A stretch of 64,000 bases of DNA from Rostrohypoxylon terebratum (Eukaryota > Ascomycota > Sordariomycetes > Xylariales > Hypoxylaceae): the NCBI GenBank assembly GCA_022497145.1, contig MU385873.1, positions 310,001-374,000 of the forward strand, in the 5' to 3' direction. A program made the translations under genes and the position numbers. The notes under the pieces were generated by a model, which ran no database searches, was not told the DNA's origin, and saw only the letters and a list, made by a program, of their open reading frames with translations. This document shows positions 10,658-21,684 of this stretch, piece by piece (position 1 is the stretch's first letter; each line of letters opens with the position of its first letter).

Positions 10658-12900
10658 TTAAACGATGATGAGTTTCCTTCGGGACCATTCGCTAATATCG
10701 GGCATTTTTGAAGACTCGATCTGTACATGACCAATTCTTTCAAACTGTTCGTCTTTCCCGCCAACTACTTTGCGCAGTAACATGCAGCCGGCATGAGACT
10801 TTTTTTGCCTGATGATGAGCACAATGTGTTCTTGCAGCGGGAAAACGACGCTGTCCCTTTCTTTGCTTTGGCCTTCTGGAACTTCATCGACGGCAAGAAT
10901 AGACTTGTTGTCGTCATCTTTCATCAAGTAAAGTAGTACTTTCATAACATAGGATTCCCCATGTTGACTCACCCCGGGGTCGTCAATCTGAATCTCGCCA
11001 ATGCAAGGAGACGTGATTTGCGTCCTTTCAAATACTGGCATTGCATAACCCTCAACCAAAAGGTGGCCTGCATCGACTTTCCCGTACGGGTTGGTCGGGT
11101 CTTGATAGGCCATCTGGCACTCCAGCACCCTAGGTTGAGTGGATTCATCTGTACAAGGCAACATATAGAACCTCATGACTTGTTCGGCCGACGCCCATGA
11201 CCAGGATGGAGCGCTACGCTCACGCTCTTTAGAAGTTCGCAGGCCGCGTTGTCCACATGTATCGAATCCAGGCCCCGCCATGCCGTCATAACACTCCCAA
11301 TCCAAGCCACGGTTGAAGTCACAGCCCCAGACTCCAGCGAGATACTCGCCCTCCAGATACTTGTGTATCCGTCGTGCTAAGCCGGAGAACGCAGGTAATC
11401 TATCTGACTTCTTAGTGAAATTTTTCATAGAGTACATTTGAATTAGACCATAAAATTCCCGAAGCAATTCTTCGGTATCCACTGGACTGCTTTGATCTTC
11501 AGAGGGAAGGTCGTCTTCCAGAATTGATGTAATAAATTTGTACTCGAAAGGGAGAGCGAATTGGTGAAGTAGTGAAAAATCACTAGATGGAACGCCCTCT
11601 GCGGAGTTGGCCACTTCGTAGCATTTCCAATGTATCTGTTGGTTTCCATAATATAGTTTCCGTGGTGACAACAGGTCTTCTTGGAGTGTCCATCCCCGCG
11701 ATGCTAAATGACTGTTGTGTTTGAAAGATAGAATATCTTCTCTTTCGTATGGCAACCACTCTACAGTCACTTGACGTTTATCCTTAGCACCTAGTGTCAC
11801 GTCGAGCTTGACAGGTTTTGTTTTTATGTTATCGACACGAGGCTTCAGAAACCCTTGAGTACTTCTCTCGGAGCATTGTGCAAGTATTGTAAGAGTAGCG
11901 TGGCTATAGTAATATCCCATCTTCTTAGACTCGACCTTCCAATCTTCTGTTGAATCCTGCAGAATGCAAAGGGAGTCGATCCAGAGATAGCGAATACCTA
12001 ATTGGCGGGTGACGATAATTGCATCACGAAAGTTAGCTGGGATTTCATCAAAGGGAATACTTTGCTGAAAGTTTTCAATGGTATCCGTCGTGAGAAGGGG
12101 ATCTATACCTCCCCAGCAATGGCTGAGGATAACATATTGAGCGGGCTCTCCACGCGAGCAAAATATCCGCAGGATTCCAGGTTCCGTATCCGTTCCAACA
12201 TCAATAACTCGGGTAGGAAGTTCGGTAGGTCTGTGACAGGAAACATGGTTCTCCTGGCAGTCTCTCAGCCATGCTCTGGCAATATCGAAGTTTCTTGGAG
12301 ACCCAAGGTCAGGATCTGTAGGAAACCGCCCAATCTCATATGTTCCCACGCGAAATTTCTTCTCTGCAACGATGTGAGATCGAATAAACAGTAAGCTGGC
12401 AAGCATTCTGAGGTCATACTTCGATAGGGAGACGTGAGAGTAAGTACTACTGTTCTAGACTCCCTAGGACGGGAATCGTAGTCTGGCTGCTGCGTTCTAT
12501 CCTTTTCAAGGTCTACGTAAATTTGATCAAAAGCCAGAACTCTATATATTGTATCCAATCCGGATAGGTGGTGAGCATTGATGGAAATTCTGATGCCTTT
12601 CGAAGGTAAATCTTTGGCTTGGTGAAAGAAAGACTCCTCCAACTGGTCGGTTAGATCGACTTTCTCATCTACTGATGATATGTCATGCCGTATGAAGGAG
12701 CCACGTAGATTTCTAAAACAGTCAAGTATTAGGGTACAAAGATCGCAGCCGTCGTTTGCGGATGATTCTAAGTCGGGAAGTGACTTGTGGTGATGATAGA
12801 CTGCGTTCTCTGGCATACAGCGCCCAGAAAACTCTTGCTTGGCTAGGTCAACGAGAACCTCGATCGACAAGCCAGCACAGTATCTACACCGTTGCGCCAT
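10658..12900 (-). CDS. Heterokaryon incompatibility (HET) domain protein
   Basis: HET-domain proteins mediate non-self recognition and programmed cell death between incompatible fungal strains. Two exons: 12900-12420 and 12363-10658, 728 residues. The 56-nt intron (donor GTATGA, acceptor TTGCAG) reconciles the two frames and joins LTSPYR to KKKFRVGTYEIGRFPTDPD. Start chosen at the ATG of MAQRCRYCAGLSIEVL, typical of the family, with Cys-rich WNDGC-like segment ANDGCDLCTLIL. HET core motifs are intact: YVILSHCWGG, RYLWIDSLCILQDSTEDW, ESKKMGYYYSHATLTILA, and SRGWTLQEDLLSPRKLYYG. The C-terminal region has no recognisable death or NACHT domain. Convergent with the broken FunK1 gene. Target of recognition unknown. 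Confidence 0.88.
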
Positions 12901-13474
12901 TGAACATAAACGATGCGTATAATGGAACAATTGATCGGCTTGATTTGAATGATGAGAATTACCTACATTTAGGGAAAGTCAAGTTGGAACTGTGGTAATA
13001 TTTGACGCCCAACGAGGCTTAGACTCAAAAGTTGGAATTAACATGCATAAAGTGATTTCTAGGACTGAAGGTGGTTGGCTTATGGCTTGCATAGGTATTC
13101 TTCACATACAATTTCTGGAAAGAGATCATCTCATTTGGAGTAGAAGATGTTATATTTCTTAATGTTTAACTCTTGAATCTAAAACGATGTTAATTCCTTC
13201 TAGTTGATTATAGGGGACCTAGGACCTATAGGACCTAGGACCTAGGTAGTACGCCCTACGTCACTAGGTCGCATTATTAAGTGGCGACTGCCTGCCTATA
13301 CTTTTTTCAAAGCTCAGCATCAACCTAATCGAACCTAATCGCAAACAAACACCAAACACCAAGCTAATCTACCACCCCCAAGAACCCAAGAAATTCTTTC
13401 CCACCTTCACCATGCCTCACCAATCCTAATAACCAACATCGCACCAAACCAACCAACCACCCGACCCCAAAATC
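12901..13474. other. Divergent intergenic region with GGACCTA repeats
   Basis: 574 bp between the HET gene start and the membrane-protein start, so it should hold both promoters. At 13215-13248 a GGACCTA unit is repeated about four times with palindromic CCTAGG cores. The stretch just before 13475 is C/A-rich (ACCAAACC-type), a common leader composition in filamentous fungi. Confidence 0.55.
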
Positions 13475-14227
13475 ATGGAAAAAGCCACATCCCGCCTCCG
13501 CCGCACCTTCGCCTACCCCACCGACGACGACGACGACGACCCCAACTCCCCCACCACCCTGCCCGAAACCCTCGACGAGCAAGAACAAGACGCCCTAATC
13601 GCCTCCCTCACGCAACAAAACGAGTCCCGCAACGCGCAATTCCGCCTCCTCCTCCTCGTCCTGCCCATCGCGTCCACGGTGCCGTACCTCCTGGCCCTAG
13701 TCTCACCGCCAACACCATCATCGTCATCGCACACACAGACCCAGACGACTAGATCGACGGCGCTCCTAAGCCTGACGAGCCTCGCGTGCACGGCCTGGAC
13801 GCTGTGGGCACAGGCGCCGGGGCGCACGGGGATACGGGCTTTGGATGCGTGGACTGGGAGCGGGATATCCGCGGCTGCGGGCGGGAAGGGTGTGGGGAGT
13901 AACTACAGGCGAAAGAAGCGAGACGATGATGACTATGATGGTAATGGGAGGGGTGATATAACAAGTATACCGTTCTGGGCGGAAGAGCATCACGATTCGC
14001 CGTTAGCTCGGTACCTACCGTACTTGAACCTCGGGCTATGCGCGGTGCTGGTCCTAACTGGGTTACTTACAAAATCGGGTGCTTCGCAGGGACACTGGGG
14101 ACACGTCGGATTGAACAACCTGCCTGCGGTTGTGTACGGAGTCGTGCTCATTGCCAAGATGGTGATGGGAAGCGTGGACCCGGAGAGGGAGCTGAGCGCG
14201 CTACGATACGAGTACAAAGGAGCATAA
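13475..14227 (+). CDS. Conserved-looking four-helix membrane protein, function unknown
   Basis: Intronless 250-codon gene with ATG at 13475, in a strong fungal leader context. I do not recognise the family. Residues 1-50 are charged with a poly-Asp run (TDDDDDDPNSP). Four hydrophobic segments follow: about 55-75 (FRLLLLVLPIASTVPYLLAL), 92-110, 187-207 (LPYLNLGLCAVLVLTGLLTK) and 216-236 (NLPAVVYGVVLIAKMVMG). Between helices 2 and 3 is a polar loop with KKRDDDDYDGNG. The C-terminus (VDPERELSALRYEYKGA) is conserved-looking. Codon use is GC-rich and clearly biased, and the opposite-strand frames lack a start, so I trust it as a gene. It converges on the PHO81-like gene with 224 bp between stops. 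Confidence 0.75.
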   Translation: MEKATSRLRRTFAYPTDDDDDDPNSPTTLPETLDEQEQDALIASLTQQNESRNAQFRLLLLVLPIASTVPYLLALVSPPTPSSSSHTQTQTTRSTALLSLTSLACTAWTLWAQAPGRTGIRALDAWTGSGISAAAGGKGVGSNYRRKKRDDDDYDGNGRGDITSIPFWAEEHHDSPLARYLPYLNLGLCAVLVLTGLLTKSGASQGHWGHVGLNNLPAVVYGVVLIAKMVMGSVDPERELSALRYEYKGA

Positions 14228-14451
14228 TGAGACCCATATGTATGGACTCCTACGCATCGCAACATCGCAACATCGCCATGTTTATCTAGAAAAATGACGA
14301 GTAACTTCTTGATTCCATTCATTCCATTAATGCTATGTCCGAATCTCACTATGAGCGACGCCATATCGTATAACATACTCACACCATGAACTGAGCGTAG
14401 GAACTGATCCCGTAACCGATGCTATAACTAATACTCTAGGCCCCGTTTTGT

Positions 14452-17400
14452 CTATACATCTATAGACTCGTTGAATCTCAAGACGCCGTTACCCTTCAAC
14501 AATCCATCGACACCCTTGGGAATGGGGAATGCATCCGCGTTCACGTACGGATCCGTAGCCTGCTCCGCTGACTTGTCGACGACCAACGCCAGCCCGTGGG
14601 ACTTGATCGCATCTACGAGAGCTGGAACCATATTCTACAGCGATATCAAATTAGCAACACTCTTGAGACACGTTCAACCATTTTCCCCTCCTATAATTAA
14701 CTCACCAGCAATCGTGAGCAGCAAACAAGCCCCATAAAATTGTTGCTCTGCGCTACCCTCACTGTCTCCTTGACCGAGAACGTTCTCCGTCCGCTGCTCT
14801 GAATTACGCTAGGCGAAGGCATGACATCTTCCCGGCCGAGATCGTTGCAGAGGAACACCGGGAAGTTAGGTTGCTTCCAATTCAAAGTCGTGCATAGCGT
14901 GGGGTTATATGAGCTGAAAACAACCGATCTGACAGTATCAGGAGCCGACATCGTCTGTGCCCTCTGTTCCCTTGCATGGTCGAATACTATAGTGAGGATG
15001 GAATCCACGAAACTATTGACGTTCACAGTCGGCCCTAGCCCTAGTCTTCGTTCTTCGTCTTCTGATGGATATATGATCTGTAGATCAACATGCATCGAGT
15101 TAGGAAGTAATGAAAGTGCTTGTTCCAGGGACACCCCTGCCGTGTTAAGTACTCGATGGACATCCGCAATATTTCCAAGGTCTTGAGACGGTATCAGGGG
15201 AAGCTGAGCTCGTCCAGGATTTGATGCGGTCACGGTAGAGAATTGTTCGTACGACAACCGCGAAATCGAGACGTCAATGCCACCGCACTGAATCATCCAC
15301 TGCGGCCATATGACAGGGACGCCATCGCTCGTATGTTGGACATATAGCTGAACAAAGTCTCCCGACAAACTCGAGCCAGTCACGAACATAGTTGGGTTTT
15401 GGTCAAGTTGGCTCGTGGCCTTCCAATATGTCTCGAAGTCTGTAATCTCCAGAGGCGTTCCCTGGAAAGGCTTGATTACTTGAGTATTAAAGGTTATTTG
15501 GCCAATCGCTCGAAGTCGGGGGTCGAACAGCGGAAGGCAGCATTTTCCCGAGCTACTCCAAGAAGCTCGGAACGTGTTTGGGAGAGCAACCGTCTTCGCA
15601 ATAATCTTCGCGCCGTAGGTAGGAAATACGTCAAAGTCGAGTGTAAATGTATCAAGATTGTCGACTTGGAAAGATACAAGTCGTGTGTCTTCTTGGAAAG
15701 GTAACATGATGTTTTTGGGAATGAGGTCTGACAACTTGGAAGAAATGGTTAGTCGTGCGGCAGGATACTTGCTATCGTGGAAGAACACTAATGGATGGTC
15801 ACCATCTTCCTGGAAGCTGATTTGGATGACGGTCTTCGTATCTAAGAAGTTATGACCATAACGTCGTAGAGGTATTATCGGCGGTGGAAGTTCGAGGATC
15901 GGAATCGCGTCAGCGTCAAGAGACATCGGGATGGGTGCGCTTCCACTTCCCAAAGGAGCTAGGAGAGGGCCAGTGGTATGCATCATAAGAGAATTTCCTG
16001 TGTTTCCCCTTTGGTATGGTGTGAGCTTCTGGATGCATTCTAGGTGTCCTTCCCACGCCGCATAATACATGGCAGGCAAGTCTTTTTCGTCAACGATATT
16101 AGGATCCACGCCCACATTCAGAAGCTCCTCCAAGCAAGGCACGTTGCCTTCGCTCGCCGCATGCACCAGCGGAGTCCAGCCATATAATTTGTCGATTTGA
16201 TCCAAATCGGCACCGTATTCCTGTAGCAGCCGGAGTAGTTGAGGTGTTTGACCTGATCGTGCCACGAGGTGCTGCGGATACAGTCCCTCTGCGTCAGGCA
16301 ATATTTGTGCGCCGTGGGCCAGAAGCAACTTGACTATGTCAAGTGATCCATGCTCGCAGGCCAGATTGAGCGGTATATGATCCGTCTCCGAAACGGGATC
16401 TAAACGCGACGAGGTTGCAAGGAGCCGTTGCACGCATTCAAGGTGACCATGAATAATCGCATGGATCAGGGGGGTGAAGTTGTCGTGGTCGATCAGGTCG
16501 ATTGTCGTCGGGTCGGCTATGCTTCGTCATTAGTATAACGTCGTCTAGCGAGGGATCAAAATTGATGTTACCTCGAAGTAGCAGTTCGAGCATATCCAAT
16601 CGTCCATGCATACTCGCGTAGTGAAGCGGTACCCGCCCATAGACATCGGTCCTATTAACCTCGACTCCTTCCGATAAGCCAACATTCAACACAAACGAGT
16701 TCCCGTATATTGTTGCTTGGTGGAGACAATTCCGCTCGTTGATATCATCTTCGGATCGGATATCGACGAGCCCGGTCTCCAACAAAACCTCAAGAGAAGC
16801 CTGCGGTGCCTCGTGGATAGCAGCGAGAAAAGTGCGAGTCACCCTCTCCATCAAAGAAACATCCATCCCAGACGGCGAGCTCGATCCAGCTCTCATCCTG
16901 GAAAGGAGATCGCGTAGTGATTCCAAATTACCAGAAATTGCCGTATCTAGTAACAGGCTATCCGCGTCGCCTTCGTCCGTTCCGAGCAGATGTTGGCTGC
17001 TCACCATATGTTCCGAACGAGCCTCGAACGGGACATGATCGCCATCTGCCCAAGCCCCGAGCTCCTGTAGACTAGTTGTCGCCTGGTCCGAAAGTTCGCT
17101 GATGACCGTGGCATTGAAGAATGGCTGCACCTCCACGGCACGCGATAGGTACAGCTCCTTAGTTTTGGACTTAGATGTCTTGTCCCATTTCTTGAGGATC
17201 TTAGAGAAAGCGGTCCCATTGATCTCGACAAATTGTTGGAGCTTGTTTAGGTCATTCGCGAATTGTTGGAATCCTTCCTCGAGAGTCGTGAACTTGGCCG
17301 AGCGTCTAGACACGCCGTGGCGAGATTGTAGAACTCTCTTCTTATCTAACAAAGTTTTAAGTCGAATTTTCAGCTGAATTGGCGTCGATGTCAGCGCCTC

Positions 17401-18056
17401 AAATACAACGGTCCAGATATATTCACGTACCTCAGCTTCTTTCTGAAGGTAGAATGCGTTGACTTTCTCTAGCTCTCGTTCCTACGGTGTTGTGAGCGCT
17501 GATTACGAGCACATAATTGTCTACGAGAAGATGTTAAATCCTACCAGTTGGAAGAAAAACTTTGCTTTGTTTGCCTGTAGGGCGACCTGTGTGTCTATCG
17601 GCGTGGGAGTAAAGCGAGGGTCATTTTGAGCGCTCAAGGTCGGGGTAGCAGACAGCTTCTTGATGAGCTATTGGCTAATGTTAGTGATACAATCCCACTT
17701 TGCAAGCAACACAAGTTTCATTTATAATAGCACGAATAACAATTCAGCCGTTTCCCTGATTGAAACGGACCTCGACCCCCTAAAGCCCCGCGGAAAGCAA
17801 AGGTACGCTATTCATTCCTCTAGGTAGGTAGGATATGACAAACAGCCAACATACTTTTTTGAGCGCCTTGTAGTTCACGAAGCTAGCTGCATATTCAGGT
17901 ACTTCGAGCTGACGCTTCTGGATTTGCTTGCCGAACTTCCTGAAGAGGTATTAGTGGACCCTGCCGGCGTTGAAAGAGATGTTCCGGTGCAGTAGGTAGG
18001 TAGGTAGGTAGGTAGGAGTGCAAGAAAGTCCGCGGCTAGCGGATTGTGACTTACAT
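14452..18056 (-). CDS. PHO81: PHO81/NUC-2-type phosphate-sensing regulator (SPX-ankyrin-GDPD)
   Basis: CDK inhibitor of the phosphate-starvation (PHO) pathway; Neurospora NUC-2 is the model. Seven exons on the minus strand: 18056-18055, 17939-17855, 17667-17545, 17481-17431, 17373-16572, 16516-14706, 14634-14452; 1018 residues, close to NUC-2. The start codon is split: exon 1 ends AT before GTAAGT, and exon 2 begins G AAG TTC GGC, giving MKFGKQIQKRQLEVPEYA, the canonical SPX start. SPX continues to about residue 160 (SVNYKALKK-type, VNAFYLQKEAE, KILKKWDKTSKSKTKELYLS). Ankyrin repeats follow (YGRVPLHYASMHGRLDMLEL, DHIPLNLACEHGSLDIVKLL, YGWTPLVHAASEGNVPCLEE). The C-terminal GDPD-like part contains FLCNDLGREDVMPSPSVIQS and NNFMGLVCCSRLL. 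Intron 4 (17430-17374) is 57 nt without stop, so retention would keep the frame. Confidence 0.92.
17993..18016. repeat. (TAGG)6 microsatellite inside PHO81 intron 1
   Basis: Six perfect TAGG units on the plus strand, CCTA in transcript sense, within the intron (18054-17940) that splits the PHO81 start codon. It lies about 50 nt upstream of the acceptor. Another short run of TAGG units is at 17822-17832 in the next intron. Confidence 0.9.
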
Positions 18057-19439
18057 GGTGCGGCAGAGGCACCCGCAACCAGCCCGCGGAGGCTGTTTAC
18101 TTCGACGGAGGCCTCAAGACTGAGTCGAAAGGCGTGTCTCAGCAGATAATTTCCACGGTTGTCTTCCGTGTGTAATCAGATGTAAGAATGCGGGTTGCAG
18201 CAGGGGACGTCAGGGAGGTGTGTACTGGCGGCACGGGAGGGTCAATGTAGGAGACGAAGGTCTAAGCATTCAAGATGTGTCTCTCAAGTCATATAAACCG
18301 TTGCTGAGAGGACATAAAGTTGCTAGAAGTAACAAGAAAGGAACGGAGTCGAAGGCTAGAAGTAAGTAACACTAAGTAAATTAACACTCAAGTATATGGC
18401 AATTCTAGGAGGGGGGCGTTACGGTAAGAAACGAGCTCTTGAATCAGATTCTTGCCGGGTTCGCAAATTCGGAATATTAGGTAGGTATTAGCCACCACCT
18501 CGGGATGCTGCATGAAGGGGTTTAGGTTAGACCGGTTCGATAAGAAAACGAGGGCGTTAGATCCAATAAATATCGAATATAGCAAACAATGATGTTCTAT
18601 CTGAAAGAAGAATGCCGGATTCTCACGATAGAGGATGGAGGACCAACGAGCGATGACGGAAATAGACAGGGTGACGCTCACGAGGATCTGGCCGGTCGTA
18701 TAGCGGCGCGTCAGTACTAAAGCTAGAGCTTCAGGCAACTAGAGTGGCTTGGTGGTTTGATGATTGATCGGTTCGGTTGGTACCGTTTGGTAGGAGCATG
18801 CGCCAAAAGCCAAAAGCCCAAAGCACTGGAACTGCTGTCCAATGACAGTAGCCGTATAAGGGAGTGGGGGTCAGATGGGGTTGGGATGCTATACTGGTTC
18901 TCTGCACGAAGCGGCCAGCGATCCCGACAAAATGGCTTAGAAAGTGCTTTACCTAGCAGGTAGCAGCAGGTAGCAGCAGGTAGTAGCAGGAAAAGGAGAG
19001 GCTTCTGATAGGTTCAAGTGAAGTCGGGTGTGACGCAGGAAAAAAGTGACGAGGAAGTGCCCCAGACTCTTTTAATATGACGATGCTTAATCCCGTGGAG
19101 GGGTCGATAGGGTGGGTGGATATATGAGAGGGTAAGGATGTACTATGTAAAGAACGTAGAGAGGGTACCTTACATGGGGAAAAATGGAGAATGGGACTCG
19201 ATGCTCGATGCTCAATGGAGCAATAGAGCAATGGAGACCTTGGATAAGTATTTCTCATGAGGTCGAGCGACTCGAGCGCTCCGGTATTTCGCCCAACGTC
19301 CGACGTCCAACTCGTACGGCGCTGCAAATCCTAATAGTAGTAGGTCTAATAGTAGGTACCTTGGACGATGGACGAAGACCAATCGATACTAGCGATACTA
19401 GGCAAATGTACCTAAGCCTCTAAGGTATGAGATAGGTAA

Positions 19440-19476
<37 letters not shown>

Positions 19477-20739
19477 ATGGGTATGAGGTAGGTATGCAGA
19501 TATATGCAGATCTAATACCTTGTCCACTCTCGTCCACCTTGTTTAGGTAAGTTGTTAATATAGGTCTCGAACGCCGAGGAGCTAGTGTTCAGGTAGAGAC
19601 AATTCACTAGCTCTTAGTAACCTTGTCTACGTCTCATAAGTCTCAGGTGAGGTTGGAGATGTAGGCATATGATTGATATTTTCGTATATGGTCGTATTAC
19701 CCGAGATCAGTTATAGGAATGTGGAGTGAATAAAAAGGCCGAGTTTATGAGTGAAGCTTATATTTCATACGTAATGAGCCGAAACATTGGTGGTTTTTTT
19801 TGGTTGTTTTTTTTTCAGTTCGAAGACAACCAACGTACGTGGTACAATACATAGGTAGCGTATTTCGTAGCGGGGCACTAAGAAAAGAGCCGACTGGGAA
19901 GCACTTCACCCGTTACGTATATCCATTGATATTTCAGGTGCATACAGCAGTAACAAAAGTCGTTACTTCCTGGAAGTTCTCTTACTCTTACTAAGTACTC
20001 TTACTCAGTACCTAGTACATACCCATAGTAGGTACCTATAGCCATACCTAGGTCCTAGGTATCTGCCGTGAGGTTGGGAAACTTGAAAAGGTAACCCGAG
20101 AAATTACATTCGTAAATACAACATATATTATGGCCCATACACATGCAAGTCTTTCACGATCTTACAGCACAGATGTAATGACGGATTCATATCCATGAAT
20201 ATACCGATCAGATTCCGGTACTTATACGAGTACATCTCAGGCCCTCAGGGTACATCTCAGAATGGTACTAGGTACTATGTACTGGAGGTACAATACTAAT
20301 GAAGTTTCTTTCTTTCGGGAATTGGCTGCAGAGGTAGCCCCACCAGGTGGGTGATAGATCCAATTTGTGATAGATCCACCTTGCATCGCAGCTATGTATT
20401 TTTTTTACCATCTCCATCTCCTCTTTCTCGTCAACAACTTCAACCAATGAAAAGTCCTAACTACACCCCGTGCCCTTGCACCTCGACGTCGCCTCCGAGA
20501 CCCGGCACCGGTCGGCGAGTGCCGGATCTTCCGCTGTTTTCTCCGTCATTACCAAACTACATCGGCCTCCGACGTTCGATATCATTGTAGAATATCGCCG
20601 AAGTTCTCACAATAACATTCAAACACCCTTGCTACTCAATCACATATCAATTCACTATCGACAATCATGTCAGTCTCGTCCATGAAGGCAGTGACTACAG
20701 CGTGTAGGTGTTATGTAACCCCCCTGATCACTTCCACGA
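18057..20739. other. Gene-free intergenic region rich in simple repeats
   Basis: 2.7 kb containing the PHO81 leader and promoter and the 3' side of the SnoaL-like gene. Repeats include a 10-bp unit (TAGCAGCAGG, about three copies, 18955-18990), six GGTATG units (19441-19476), and a palindromic TACCTAGGTCCTAGGTA at 20046-20062. A 116-codon hydrophobic frame on the minus strand (18388-18738) lacks an ATG and is not called. Confidence 0.55.
19441..19476. repeat. (GGTATG)6 hexanucleotide microsatellite
   Basis: Six perfect tandem GGTATG units, followed by degenerate copies (ATGGGTATGAGGTAGGTATG) to about 19497. It lies in non-coding sequence and is likely length-polymorphic. Confidence 0.95.
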
Positions 20740-21204
20740 TTAGGCTCCGGCCACGGGTCCCCAGACCGACCGCTCAATCATCCATTCCATCTTCCCCGTG
20801 GCCTTGTCAACCTTTCCAAACATGAAACTCTCGAACTCCGTAGTTGTGCCGCTGACCTTGATCGATCCGGTCATCCGCGCTGCTATTTGATCGCCGTCTC
20901 GAAGGAACTCTTTTCTATCATATCAAAAACCATTCATGTCAGCTTCAACTCTCCGCTCTACATTCGGACATGATGAGAGAAAAGGACCAACTCACATGAC
21001 TGGCTTGTAATCGGTAACCTTACCACGCCACTCAACAATGCCCTTGACGTAGGCATCAAAGTCTAGACGATGACCGTTCATCACATGGTAGAACGTTGGT
21101 AGCGTCGTTGACTCCGCGTAGGAATTAGCTTCATTAGGGTTGCCTTTTAGGGATAGTTCCATAGCCCGTTGGAAACCCTCGCGCGTGGATGTGTATTCAG
21201 CCAT
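20740..21204 (-). CDS. SnoaL-like / NTF2-fold small protein
   Basis: Two exons, 21204-20996 and 20914-20740, give 127 residues. ATG at 21204; the 81-nt intron has donor GTGAGT and acceptor ATAG, joining VTDYKPVI to KEFLRDGDQIAARMTGSIKV. Size and pattern (N-terminal helix REGFQRAMELSLKGN, then FYHVMNGHRLDFDAYVKGIV, a strand-rich half ending MEWMIERSVWGPVAGA) match the SnoaL-like, NTF2-fold family, whose members include polyketide cyclases, isomerases and many stress or uncharacterised proteins. I see no conserved catalytic residue that fixes a reaction. It lies near a P450, so a role in secondary metabolism is possible but only inferred. Confidence 0.75.
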
Positions 21205-21684
21205 AATGTATGATTTGAGCTATGGTTTGAAGGAACTGTAAGTTGAATGTCTGGAGTAGAGACAGAAACATTCTCTTCTTCCAGGCTTTATACGTACGTG
21301 AAGACGCTGGGCTAGCTGAGTTATCCCATTCCCTTGCTTTTTGCCCCGCGCCACTTCACTGGGTGCCTACCTACCTGGTCCTAGGTATGTAGTACCTCCA
21401 AAAAGCAAAATATGACTTCAATTTTTTTCTGTTCAACAAACTAATGCAGCCGTAATAGGGATCTCGTCGTTGATAGGCCTCCATATTCCTATGTTGTATC
21501 TTCACCGCCTCGCGCCACCAGGAGACGCATACAGGTCTGGGAAGGTAGGCACCTACGCACAAGCTGTCATAGAGCGCAGCAAGCACTTACAAAAACTAGA
21601 TGAACGACCAAGAAAGTTTGGATTTCTTGTCGACATCGCGTGTCATTTTCATCGAATCCCTAGACAGGCTGACAGGTCACCGGC
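21205..21684. other. Intergenic region
   Basis: 480 bp between the SnoaL-like gene start and the 3' end of the ankyrin relic. It should include the SnoaL-like promoter. A CCTAGG-type palindrome lies near 21377-21390. A 71-codon minus-strand frame here starts with TTG and has no recognisable motif. Confidence 0.45.

Noticed and set aside
18388..18738. 116-codon hydrophobic frame on the minus strand
   Set aside because: Starts with TTG, no suitable ATG before the hydrophobic part, no recognised family.
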